Source: Pseudomonadota bacterium
GTDB lineage: Bacteria; Pseudomonadota; Gammaproteobacteria; Steroidobacterales; Steroidobacteraceae
Direction of reading: 5' to 3'
NCBI GenBank assembly: GCA_021779875.1
Contig: JAJXZV010000068.1
Coordinates: 1-7,232, forward strand
DNA: 7,232 nucleotides
The position numbers were made by a program, and so were the translations under genes. The stretch's first letter is position 1, and the number at the start of each line of letters is the position of its first letter. The notes under the pieces were generated by a model that had not been told where the DNA came from, ran no database searches, and was given only the letters and a program-made list of their open reading frames with translations. Below are positions 1 to 5,498 of the stretch, in pieces.

Positions 1-1
1 C

Positions 2-646
2 GAGGGCGGTCTGCGTTTCTGGGTCAATTTCCGCGACTACCTCGACACCGGGCTGTTCCTGGATCACCGGCTGGTGCGCGCGCGGCTGCGCGAGTGGGCG
101 GGCGGGACGGACTTCCTCAACCTGTTCTGCTACACCGGCAGCGCCACGGTGTACGCGGCGGCGGGCGGCGCGCGTTCGAGCGTGAGCGTCGACCTGTCGA
201 ACACCTACCTGCAGTGGGCCGAGGAGAACCTGGATCTGAACGGCCTGGCCGGGCCGGCGCACCGCTTCGAGCGCGCCGACTGCCTGCAGTGGCTCGAGGC
301 CGCGGCGGCGGGCGGGCCGCGCTTCGACTTGATCTTCCTCGATCCGCCGACCTTCTCGAATTCCAAGCGCATGGCCGGCGTGCTCGACGTGCAGCGCGAT
401 CACGTGCCGATGCTGCGCCGCTGCCTCGCTCTGCTGCGGCCGGCGGGCCGGCTGGTGTTCTCGACCAACTACACCCGCTTCAAGCTCGACGCGGCGGCGC
501 TCGCCGAGGCCTCGGTCGAGGACCTCACCGCGGCGACCATCCCGAAGGACTTCGAGCGCAATCCGCGCATCCACCGCTGCTACGTGCTGCGGCACCTCGC
601 GGCCCCGCCGCCCGCGCCTCAGCCGAGCACGTCCCTCAGCCGGTAG
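2..646 (+). CDS. rlmL: 23S rRNA (guanine) methyltransferase RlmKL, C-terminal RlmK part (5' end outside window)
   Basis: The reading frame is open from the window edge and ends at TAG 644-646, giving 214 residues, roughly the last third of the ~700-residue fused enzyme. In the family, the N-terminal RlmL half makes m2G2445 and this RlmK half makes m7G2069 in 23S rRNA, using S-adenosylmethionine. Visible features are the DYLDTGLFLDHR entry segment (codons from about base 38), the SAM-binding motif I NLFCYTGSATVYAAAGG, an acidic VDLS turn after the next strand, and the catalytic-type motif LDPPTFSNS near bases 350-365. A later strand carries LVFSTNY. The C-terminus ends in a Pro/Ala-rich tail. 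An in-frame GTG at 74 lies inside conserved sequence and is not the true start. The last 28 bp overlap the 3' end of the opposite-strand puuB gene. The assignment to this family is firm; that the RlmL half is fused upstream is inferred from homologues. Confidence 0.9.
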   Translation, partial: EGGLRFWVNFRDYLDTGLFLDHRLVRARLREWAGGTDFLNLFCYTGSATVYAAAGGARSSVSVDLSNTYLQWAEENLDLNGLAGPAHRFERADCLQWLEAAAAGGPRFDLIFLDPPTFSNSKRMAGVLDVQRDHVPMLRRCLALLRPAGRLVFSTNYTRFKLDAAALAEASVEDLTAATIPKDFERNPRIHRCYVLRHLAAPPPAPQPSTSLSR

Positions 647-1911
647 TACAACATCGCGAACACGAGCGAGGGCCGCCGCAGCCAGCGGCCGCCGGGGAAG
701 TCCCGGTGGGTGATCCGCGCGAACACGTCGAAGCGTTCGGCGGTGCCGGCGAGCGCCTCGGCCGCGAGCTTGCCGGCGAGTCCCGCGAGCGCCATGCCGT
801 GCCCCGAGAATCCCTGCAGGTAGTACACGTTCGGCGCGAGGCGCCCGAAGTCCGGTGCGCGGCTCATGGTGATGTCGAGGAAGCCGCCCCAGCAGTGGCT
901 CACCCGCACGTCGTGCAGTTCGGGGAAGATCCGCACCATGCGCCGGCGCATGGACTCCGCCAGCCGCGGCGGCTCGAAGGCGCTGTAGCTCACCCGGCCG
1001 CCGAACAGCAGGCGGTGGTCGGCCGACAGCCGGAAATAGTCGAGGATCCAGTTGAGGTCCGCGATGGCGGCGCCGCTCGGCAGCAGCGCGCCCGCGCGCC
1101 CGGGGTCCAGCGGCTCGGTGGCGATCATGTACGTGCCGACCCCGAGGATGCGGCGCGCCAGCGCGGGTGCGAGCGCCCCGAGATAGGCGTTGCCGGCGAG
1201 CACCAGGTGCCGGCAGCGCACCTGGCCCGCCGCGGTCGCCACCGAGATCTCCGGGCCGCCGGTGTAGCTCTGCGCGGCCGACCCCTCGAAGATCACGGCG
1301 CCGGCCCGTTCGGCGGCGCGCGCCAGGCCGAGCGTGTATTTGAGCGGATGCAGATGCCCGCTGCGCGGATCGACCAGGCCGCCGAGGTAGCGGTCGCTCG
1401 CGACGTGCTCGCGCAATTGCGCGCGGTCGAGCGCGCGTGCCGATGAATAGCCGTAGACCTCGTGCAGCTCGCGTTCCCAGGCGGCGATCTCCGCGAGGTG
1501 CCGCGGGCGCACCGCGACGTGCACGTGGTTCGGCCGATAGTCGCAGTCGATGCCGTGCCGGGCGATCAGCGACTGGGTGAGATCGAGGGCTTCCACCGAC
1601 AGGTCGAACAGGCGCCGGGCGTGTTCGAGCCCGAGCTGGGCGGCGAGCGCGCTCTGGCCCGCCGCCAGTCCGAAGATGGTCTGCCCGCCGCTGCGGCCCG
1701 AGGCCCCGTAGCCGACGCGATTCGCCTCGAGCAGCGCGACGCGGTAGCCGCGCTCGGCGAGATGCAGTGCAGCAGAACAGCCGGCGATGCCGCCGCCGAT
1801 CACGGCCACGTCGGCGCGGTGCTCGCCGGCGAGCGGCGCGCGCGCCGGGCGATCCGCGGCGCCGAGCGAATCCGCATAGTAGGACCGAGCGTCGGGCTGG
1901 GACAGGTACAA
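619..1911 (-). CDS. puuB: FAD-dependent gamma-glutamylputrescine oxidase (PuuB-like, DAO family)
   Basis: This gene encodes a predicted 430-residue cytoplasmic flavoprotein. In the Puu pathway, PuuB oxidises gamma-glutamylputrescine with O2 to gamma-glutamyl-gamma-aminobutyraldehyde, releasing NH3 and H2O2. The N-terminal Rossmann dinucleotide motif is VAVIGGGIAGCSAALHLAE (glycines 39, 41, 44), with Glu62 at the end of the second strand as the expected ribose ligand, followed by GYGASGRSGGQ. Further PuuB-like blocks are IDCDYRP, VASDRYLGGLVDPRSGHLHPL, NAYLGAL, LDYFRLSADHRLLFGG and, at residues 363-372, YYLQGFSGHG. Length matches E. coli PuuB (~426). The start is TTG at 1911-1909: a GGAG Shine-Dalgarno lies 5 nt upstream, an in-frame stop occurs at 1950-1948 with no ATG or GTG between, and the N-terminal SYYADS aligns with PuuB SYYAAS. 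The gene is divergent from puuDA-potFGH, consistent with a shared control region. A related DAO-family amine oxidase with another glutamylated substrate remains possible. Confidence 0.88.
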   Translation of the reverse strand: MYLSQPDARSYYADSLGAADRPARAPLAGEHRADVAVIGGGIAGCSAALHLAERGYRVALLEANRVGYGASGRSGGQTIFGLAAGQSALAAQLGLEHARRLFDLSVEALDLTQSLIARHGIDCDYRPNHVHVAVRPRHLAEIAAWERELHEVYGYSSARALDRAQLREHVASDRYLGGLVDPRSGHLHPLKYTLGLARAAERAGAVIFEGSAAQSYTGGPEISVATAAGQVRCRHLVLAGNAYLGALAPALARRILGVGTYMIATEPLDPGRAGALLPSGAAIADLNWILDYFRLSADHRLLFGGRVSYSAFEPPRLAESMRRRMVRIFPELHDVRVSHCWGGFLDITMSRAPDFGRLAPNVYYLQGFSGHGMALAGLAGKLAAEALAGTAERFDVFARITHRDFPGGRWLRRPSLVFAMLYYRLRDVLG

Positions 1912-1920
1912 GGAGGCTCC
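1912..1920 (-). promoter_or_regulatory. Ribosome binding site deciding the TTG start of puuB
   Basis: On the minus strand GGAG (1920-1917) is followed by CCTCC and then TTG at 1911-1909. A 5-nt spacing is normal for bacterial initiation. Because the frame is closed upstream at 1950-1948 and contains no ATG or GTG in between, this site supports TTG as the true start. Confidence 0.65.
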
Positions 1921-1942
1921 GAAGGGCGGGTCAGGGAATGCC

Positions 1943-1954
1943 GGTGTTTAAAAT
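1943..1954 (+). repeat. 12-bp direct repeat, copy 1 (GGTGTTTAAAAT)
   Basis: This copy is identical over 12 bases to 2151-2162, with start points 208 bp apart. It lies 32 bp upstream of the puuB start and forms the left half of an imperfect inverted repeat. It is a candidate operator half, but its role is inferred only from position and repetition. Confidence 0.6.
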
Positions 1955-1972
1955 CTTATGCCTATTGACACC
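1943..1972. promoter_or_regulatory. Imperfect inverted repeat upstream of puuB (candidate operator)
   Basis: The outer arms GGTGT (1943-1947) and ACACC (1968-1972) are perfectly complementary, and 9 of 15 base pairs across the 30-bp dyad match. The interior is AT-rich, and on the minus strand it includes TAAGAT (1957-1952), which could serve as a -10 for puuB, though no good -35 lies at the right distance. A dyad in this position would suit a repressor of puuB. Functional assignment is inference. Confidence 0.35.
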
Positions 1973-2062
1973 ATTTCGCGGCTGTGCCCGCTTCGGGCGA
2001 GGCCGCCTTCCGGCTCGGTCGCCGCGCTGCAGCAAGCACGTGCAAGTATCGGAAATGCCTAA

Positions 2063-2068
2063 ATTATA
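2063..2068 (-). promoter_or_regulatory. Candidate -10 box (TATAAT) toward puuB
   Basis: The minus strand reads TATAAT exactly at 2068-2063, preceded by TGGC, close to an extended -10 but with one extra base. No recognisable TTGACA-like -35 occurs 15-19 bp upstream. If used, it would give puuB a leader of roughly 145 nt that spans the inverted repeat at 1943-1972. Weak evidence only. Confidence 0.25.
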
Positions 2069-2150
2069 GCCACTTTTCTCCCAGTCGGCGACGTGGCGCG
2101 GTGCCGGACTGGTGTAACATGGCTTCCCAGAAAGCTCGGGGTGCCCCCCG

Positions 2151-2162
2151 GGTGTTTAAAAT
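2151..2162 (+). repeat. 12-bp direct repeat, copy 2 (GGTGTTTAAAAT), overlapping the puuD start
   Basis: This is an exact copy of 1943-1954. Its last two bases are the first two of the proposed puuD ATG at 2161. A protein bound here could block translation initiation sequences or transcription through the puuD leader. Unlike copy 1, it has no matching ACACC arm 20 bp downstream. Confidence 0.6.
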
Positions 2163-2928
2163 GATTAACAACATGACGCGCCTGCCGCTCATCGGAATTC
2201 CAGCCGATCGCCGCCTCTGCGGGAAGCACTACTTCCACATGGTCGGCGAGAAGTACATCGAGGCCGTCGCCATCGGCGCCGGCGCCGCGCCCCTGCTCAT
2301 CCCCGCGCTCGCCACGCAGCTCGACCTCGAGTCGGTGCTCGCGGTGTGCGACGGACTGCTGCTGACCGGCAGCGCCTCGAACGTCGAACCTCACCACTAC
2401 GGAGGCCCGGCCAGCGCGCCGGGAACGCTGCATGATCCTCATCGGGATGCTACGACGCTTCCGCTGATCCCCAAGGCGATCGCCGCCGGCCTGCCGGTGC
2501 TGGCGATTTGCCGGGGATTCCAGGAGATGAACGTCGCCTTCGGCGGCAGCCTGCACCAGCGGCTGCACGAGGTGGCGGGCTACATGGACCACCGCGACGA
2601 CGAGTCGCTGCCGCTCGAGGAGCAGTACGGGCCGGCGCACGAGGTGCTGCTCGAGCCCGGGGGACGCCTGCGCGAGATCGCGGGCCGGGATCGCCTGACC
2701 GTCAACTCCCTGCACTGGCAGGGGGTGCAGACGCTCGGCGCCGGCCTCGCCGTCGAGGCCCGCGCGCCCGACGGCGTCATCGAGGCGTTCTCGGTGGCCG
2801 GCAGTCCGAGTTTCGCGCTCGGCCTGCAGTGGCATCCGGAATGGCAGTTCGCGGCCAATCCATTTTCCAGCGCGTTGTTCGCCGCGTTCGGCGCGGCCTG
2901 TGAGCGGCGGGCACGGCTTTCAAGGTGA
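2161..2928 (+). CDS. puuD: Gamma-glutamyl-GABA hydrolase (PuuD-like class I glutamine amidotransferase fold)
   Basis: This gene encodes a predicted 255-residue cytoplasmic hydrolase, the same size as E. coli PuuD (254). PuuD cleaves gamma-glutamyl-GABA to glutamate and GABA, the last step of the glutamylated putrescine route. The fold is the peptidase C26 / class I glutaminase type. The nucleophile elbow AICRGFQE places Cys117, and QWHPEW supplies His225 and Glu227 of the triad. GLLLTGSASNVEPHHYG (residues 66-81) and VNSLHWQG (181-188) are typical of the family. The ATG at 2161 is preferred because MINNMTRLPLIGIP parallels the PuuD N-terminus (MENIMNNPVIGV). ATG 2173 and ATG 2119 are alternatives in the same frame, and none has a strong Shine-Dalgarno; GGGTG at 2150-2154 is the best available. 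The stop codon lies inside the puuA ribosome binding site, implying translational coupling. Frame upstream of 2161 remains open but looks non-coding. Confidence 0.9.
   Translation: MINNMTRLPLIGIPADRRLCGKHYFHMVGEKYIEAVAIGAGAAPLLIPALATQLDLESVLAVCDGLLLTGSASNVEPHHYGGPASAPGTLHDPHRDATTLPLIPKAIAAGLPVLAICRGFQEMNVAFGGSLHQRLHEVAGYMDHRDDESLPLEEQYGPAHEVLLEPGGRLREIAGRDRLTVNSLHWQGVQTLGAGLAVEARAPDGVIEAFSVAGSPSFALGLQWHPEWQFAANPFSSALFAAFGAACERRARLSR
2922..2928 (+). promoter_or_regulatory. Ribosome binding site of puuA, overlapping the puuD stop
   Basis: AAGGTGA ends 4 nt before ATG 2933 and contains the puuD TGA stop (2926-2928). It favours ATG 2933 over the in-frame GTG at 2900, which would lie within puuD coding sequence and lacks such a site. 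Confidence 0.65.
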
Positions 2929-2932
2929 TCTC

Positions 2933-4276
2933 ATGTCGAGCACGAGCAAGATTCAGCAATTCTTCAAGGAACACGGCATCTCCGAGGTCGAGGCCATCAT
3001 CCCGGACATGGCGGGGGTGGCGCGCGGCAAGCTGATGCCCGCGGAGAAATTCGCCGAGGAGGAGGGCATGCGCCTGCCGGAGGCGATCTTCCTGCAGACC
3101 GTGACGGGCGACTATCCGGAAGACCAGAGCGCCATGAACCCGTCGGACATCGACATCGTGCTGAAGGCCGATGCCAGCACGGTGCGCGTGGTGCCCTGGG
3201 CGGCCGAGCCCACCGCGCAGGTGATCCACGACTGCTTCTACGGCGACGGCCGCCCGGTGACCATGTCGCCGCGCTACGTGCTGCGCCGCGTGCTCGAACT
3301 GTACGAGGCGCACGGCTGGGAGCCGGTCGTGGCCCCGGAACTCGAGTTCTTCCTGGTGGACCCGAACATCGACTCCGACTATCCGCTCAAGCCCCCGGTG
3401 GGCCGCTCGGGGCGCCCGGAAATCGGGCGGCAGGCCTACAGCATCGCGGCGGTGAACGAATTCGATCCGCTCTTTGACGACATGTATTCGTTCTGCGAGG
3501 CGCAGGACATCGAGATCGACACGCTGATCCACGAGTCGGGCGCGGCGCAGATGGAGATCAATCTGCTGCACGGCTACCCGATGAGCCTCGCCGACCAGGC
3601 GTTCCTGTTCAAGCGCACGGCGCGCGAGGCGGCGATGCGCCACAAGATGTACGCGACCTTCATGGCGAAGCCGATGGCCAAGGAGCCGGGCAGCGCGATG
3701 CACCTGCATCAGAGCGTGATCGACTCGAAGACCCGCCGCAACATCTTCAGCAATCCGGACGGCAGCCCCTCGGCGCTGTTCTTCGGACACATCGCCGGGC
3801 TGCAGAAGTACCTGCCCGCGGCGATGTCGCTGTTCGCGCCGAACGTGAACAGCTACCGGCGCATCAGCCGCTACTCCTCCGCCCCGATCAACGTTCACTG
3901 GGGCTACGACAACCGCACCGCGGGGCTGCGCGTGCCTATGTCGGGCCCCGAGGCGCGCCGCGTGGAGAATCGCGTGGGCGGCGCCGACGCGAACCCCTAT
4001 CTCGCGATCGCCGCGTCCCTGGCCTGCGGATTCCTCGGCATGATCGAGGGCCTGAAGCCTTCCGAGCCGATCTCGGGCAGCGCCTACGACCTCGCCATCG
4101 CCCTGCCGAGGAGCCTGGCCGAAAGCTTGCGCCTGCTGCGCGAGTCGAAGCCGCTGGTCGATCTGTTCGGCGACCGCTTCGTGCTCGCCTACACGGCCGT
4201 CAAGGAGGCCGAGTACGAGACGTTCGCGCAGGTCATCAGCTCGTGGGAACGGGAGCATCTGCTGCTCAACGTGTAA
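2933..4276 (+). CDS. puuA: Gamma-glutamylpolyamine synthetase (PuuA-like, glutamine synthetase family)
   Basis: This gene encodes a predicted 447-residue cytoplasmic ATP-dependent ligase. PuuA joins glutamate to putrescine as gamma-glutamylputrescine, the committed step of the pathway. Glutamine synthetase landmarks appear in order: an N-terminal beta-grasp segment with IIPDMAGVARGK (22-33), PELEFFLVD (135-143) with metal ligands Glu136 and Glu138, HESGAAQMEINL (200-211), the ATP/glutamate loop GSAMHLHQS (253-261), NSYRR (306-310), NRTAGLRVP (327-335) and RVENRVGGADANPYLA (343-358). Classical GS uses GSGMHCHMS, so the loop resembles PuuA-type ligases more than ammonia-using GS. The protein is slightly shorter than E. 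coli PuuA (472). It starts 4 nt after puuD, and the neighbours puuB, puuD and potFGH support polyamine substrates. Which polyamine is preferred (putrescine, spermidine, cadaverine) cannot be told. No terminator is visible after the TAA stop. Confidence 0.87.
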   Translation: MSSTSKIQQFFKEHGISEVEAIIPDMAGVARGKLMPAEKFAEEEGMRLPEAIFLQTVTGDYPEDQSAMNPSDIDIVLKADASTVRVVPWAAEPTAQVIHDCFYGDGRPVTMSPRYVLRRVLELYEAHGWEPVVAPELEFFLVDPNIDSDYPLKPPVGRSGRPEIGRQAYSIAAVNEFDPLFDDMYSFCEAQDIEIDTLIHESGAAQMEINLLHGYPMSLADQAFLFKRTAREAAMRHKMYATFMAKPMAKEPGSAMHLHQSVIDSKTRRNIFSNPDGSPSALFFGHIAGLQKYLPAAMSLFAPNVNSYRRISRYSSAPINVHWGYDNRTAGLRVPMSGPEARRVENRVGGADANPYLAIAASLACGFLGMIEGLKPSEPISGSAYDLAIALPRSLAESLRLLRESKPLVDLFGDRFVLAYTAVKEAEYETFAQVISSWEREHLLLNV

Positions 4277-4346
4277 AATCCTGTCCCAAGGGCCCGAAGC
4301 TGCGCTATAACTGGCGGCCGCGGCATTCGCATCAGGGGAAGGGTCG
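4277..4346 (+). promoter_or_regulatory. puuA-potF spacer with possible weak promoter and potF ribosome binding site
   Basis: This 70-nt gap is the largest inside the + strand gene series. TATAAC at 4306-4311 resembles a -10 box, but the hexamer 17 bp upstream (4283-4288, GTCCCA) is a poor -35. AGGGGAAGGG at 4334-4343 is a purine-rich ribosome binding site ahead of ATG 4347. No T-tract or stem typical of an intrinsic terminator is seen, so potFGH may be co-transcribed with puuDA, with or without an extra internal promoter. Confidence 0.35.
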
Positions 4347-5495
4347 ATGATCAGGGTTCGTCGGGCGGCCATCGCGGCGCTCGTGTGCGTGGGGCTGATG
4401 AGCGCGTGCGGGGGCGGCAAGCCGTCGGCGGGGTCGTCGGCCGGGCCGGCCCCGGCGGGCGCCGACGCCGCGGGCAAGGTGCTGAATCTCTATATCTGGT
4501 CGGACTACCTCGCGCCGAACACCCTGTCCGACTTCGAAAAGCAGACGGGCATCAAGGTGCACGCCGCGTATTTCGACACCAACGAGACGCTCGAGACGAA
4601 GCTCCTCTCGGGCAACAGCGGCTACGACGTCGTGGTGCCGACCGCCTCGTACTTCGAGCGCCAGATCAAGGCGGGCGTATACCTGCCGCTCGACAAGTCC
4701 AAGCTGCCGAACCTGAAGAACATGGACCCGCAGCTGATGGCGCGGGTGGCCCTGCACGACCCCGGGAACGAGCACGGGGTCATCTACATGTGGGGCACCA
4801 ACGGCATCGGCTACAACGAGAAGATGATCAAGGCGTTGCTGCCCGACGCGCCTCTCGACAGCTGGCGGCTGGTGTTCGACCCGGCCGTGGCCTCGAAGGT
4901 GGCCAAGTGCGGCATCAGCGTGCTCGACTCGCCCGCGGAGATGATGCGCGTGGTGCTCGCCTACCTGGGCCGGGACCCGAACTCGCAGAAGGAGGAGGAC
5001 CGCGCGGCGGCCGAGGCGACGCTGCTGAAGGTCCGCCCGTACATCCGCAACATCAACTCCTCCGAGTACATCGAGGCGCTGGCGAACGGCGACCTGTGCA
5101 TCGCGGTGGGGTACAACGGCGACGTGCTGCAGGCGCGTGACCGCGCGCGCGAGGCCGGCAAGGGCATCGACATCGGGTACACGGTGCCGAAGGAAGGCTC
5201 GATCCTGTGGTTCGACATGCTGGCCATCCCCAAGGACGCGCCCCATCCCGAGAGCGCCTATGCCTTCATCGACTACATGATGACCCCGCAGGTGATCGCG
5301 CAGGTGAGCAACTTCAAGCGCTACGCGAACGGCAATCTCGCCTCGATGCCCTACGTGCTCGATGCGGTGAAGAACGATCCGGCGATCTACCCGCCGGCGG
5401 AACTGCGTCAGCGGCTCGCGGTGCAGCTGGCGGACTCGCCGGAACAGACCCGCGCGATCACGCGCGTCTGGCAAAAATTCAAGACGGGTCAATAG
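4347..5495 (+). CDS. potF: Polyamine ABC transporter substrate-binding lipoprotein (PotF/SpuD-like)
   Basis: This gene encodes a 382-residue extracytoplasmic binding protein that would deliver putrescine or a related polyamine to the PotGHI-type permease. The N-terminus has basic residues (MIRVRR), a hydrophobic stretch and a lipobox-like LMSAC with Cys21, then a Gly/Ser/Ala/Pro linker to about residue 43, indicating a membrane-anchored lipoprotein rather than the soluble form of E. coli PotF. The mature part follows PotF closely: LYIWSDYLAPNTL (48-60), FEKQTGIKV, FDTNETLE, VVVPTASYFERQ, PLDKSKLPNLKNMDP, MWGTNGIGYN, LGRDPNS, YIEALANGDLCIAVGY and IYPPAELR. Likely amine-contacting residues are Trp51, Ser52, Asp53, Tyr54, Glu198, Tyr256, Asp259, Trp288, Asp290, Tyr326 and Gln360, by alignment from memory to PotF and PotD. 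Trp288 and Gln360 are PotD-like, and Tyr256 replaces a Trp found in both. ATG 4347 follows a good ribosome binding site. Family confidence is high; exact ligand is uncertain. Confidence 0.9.
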   Translation: MIRVRRAAIAALVCVGLMSACGGGKPSAGSSAGPAPAGADAAGKVLNLYIWSDYLAPNTLSDFEKQTGIKVHAAYFDTNETLETKLLSGNSGYDVVVPTASYFERQIKAGVYLPLDKSKLPNLKNMDPQLMARVALHDPGNEHGVIYMWGTNGIGYNEKMIKALLPDAPLDSWRLVFDPAVASKVAKCGISVLDSPAEMMRVVLAYLGRDPNSQKEEDRAAAEATLLKVRPYIRNINSSEYIEALANGDLCIAVGYNGDVLQARDRAREAGKGIDIGYTVPKEGSILWFDMLAIPKDAPHPESAYAFIDYMMTPQVIAQVSNFKRYANGNLASMPYVLDAVKNDPAIYPPAELRQRLAVQLADSPEQTRAITRVWQKFKTGQ

Positions 5496-5498
5496 GCG

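Larger units (their letters stand above)
1912..2160. promoter_or_regulatory. Divergent intergenic control region between puuB and puuD
   Basis: This 249-bp stretch separates the two divergent transcription units and is the only long non-coding segment in the window. It contains three AT-rich patches (about 1945-1977, 2045-2080 and 2151-2160) in otherwise GC-rich DNA. The first and third patches carry the same 12-bp sequence. The frame leading into puuD is open through part of this region (from an ATG at 1984), but the extra residues are Arg/Ser-rich and unlike any PuuD N-terminus, so it is treated as non-coding. No tRNA, terminator or convincing small gene was seen. A polyamine-responsive repressor such as PuuR would be the expected ligand by analogy with E. 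coli, but its identity cannot be read from the sequence. Confidence 0.6.

Noticed and set aside
94..1446. Plus-strand open frame spanning rlmKL and the antisense of puuB
   Set aside because: It runs through two recognised genes in the wrong frame or strand, with Arg/Ala/Gly-rich sequence lacking any family motif.
1965..1970. Perfect TTGACA -35 box on the plus strand
   Set aside because: No -10-like hexamer follows at 15-19 bp; the downstream sequence is GC-rich. The bases are better explained as part of the inverted repeat.
2031..2045. Sigma-54-like promoter on the minus strand (TTGCACG, TGC, TTGCT)
   Set aside because: The first G of the essential -24 GG is replaced by T, and the spacing to the -12 GC is one base short, so it fails the two strictest criteria.
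1984..2160. N-terminal extension of puuD from an upstream ATG
   Set aside because: The extra 59 residues are Arg/Ser-rich, absent from PuuD homologues and lack a ribosome binding site; the conserved protein begins at about 2161.
4314..4321. GCGGCCGC palindrome in the puuA-potF spacer
   Set aside because: An 8-bp self-complementary run is expected by chance in DNA this GC-rich, and there is no loop or T-tract to make it a terminator.
2777..4477. Long minus-strand open frame (566 codons) opposite puuA
   Set aside because: Same explanation: it mirrors a conserved gene, its composition is biased, and no motif or ribosome binding site supports it.
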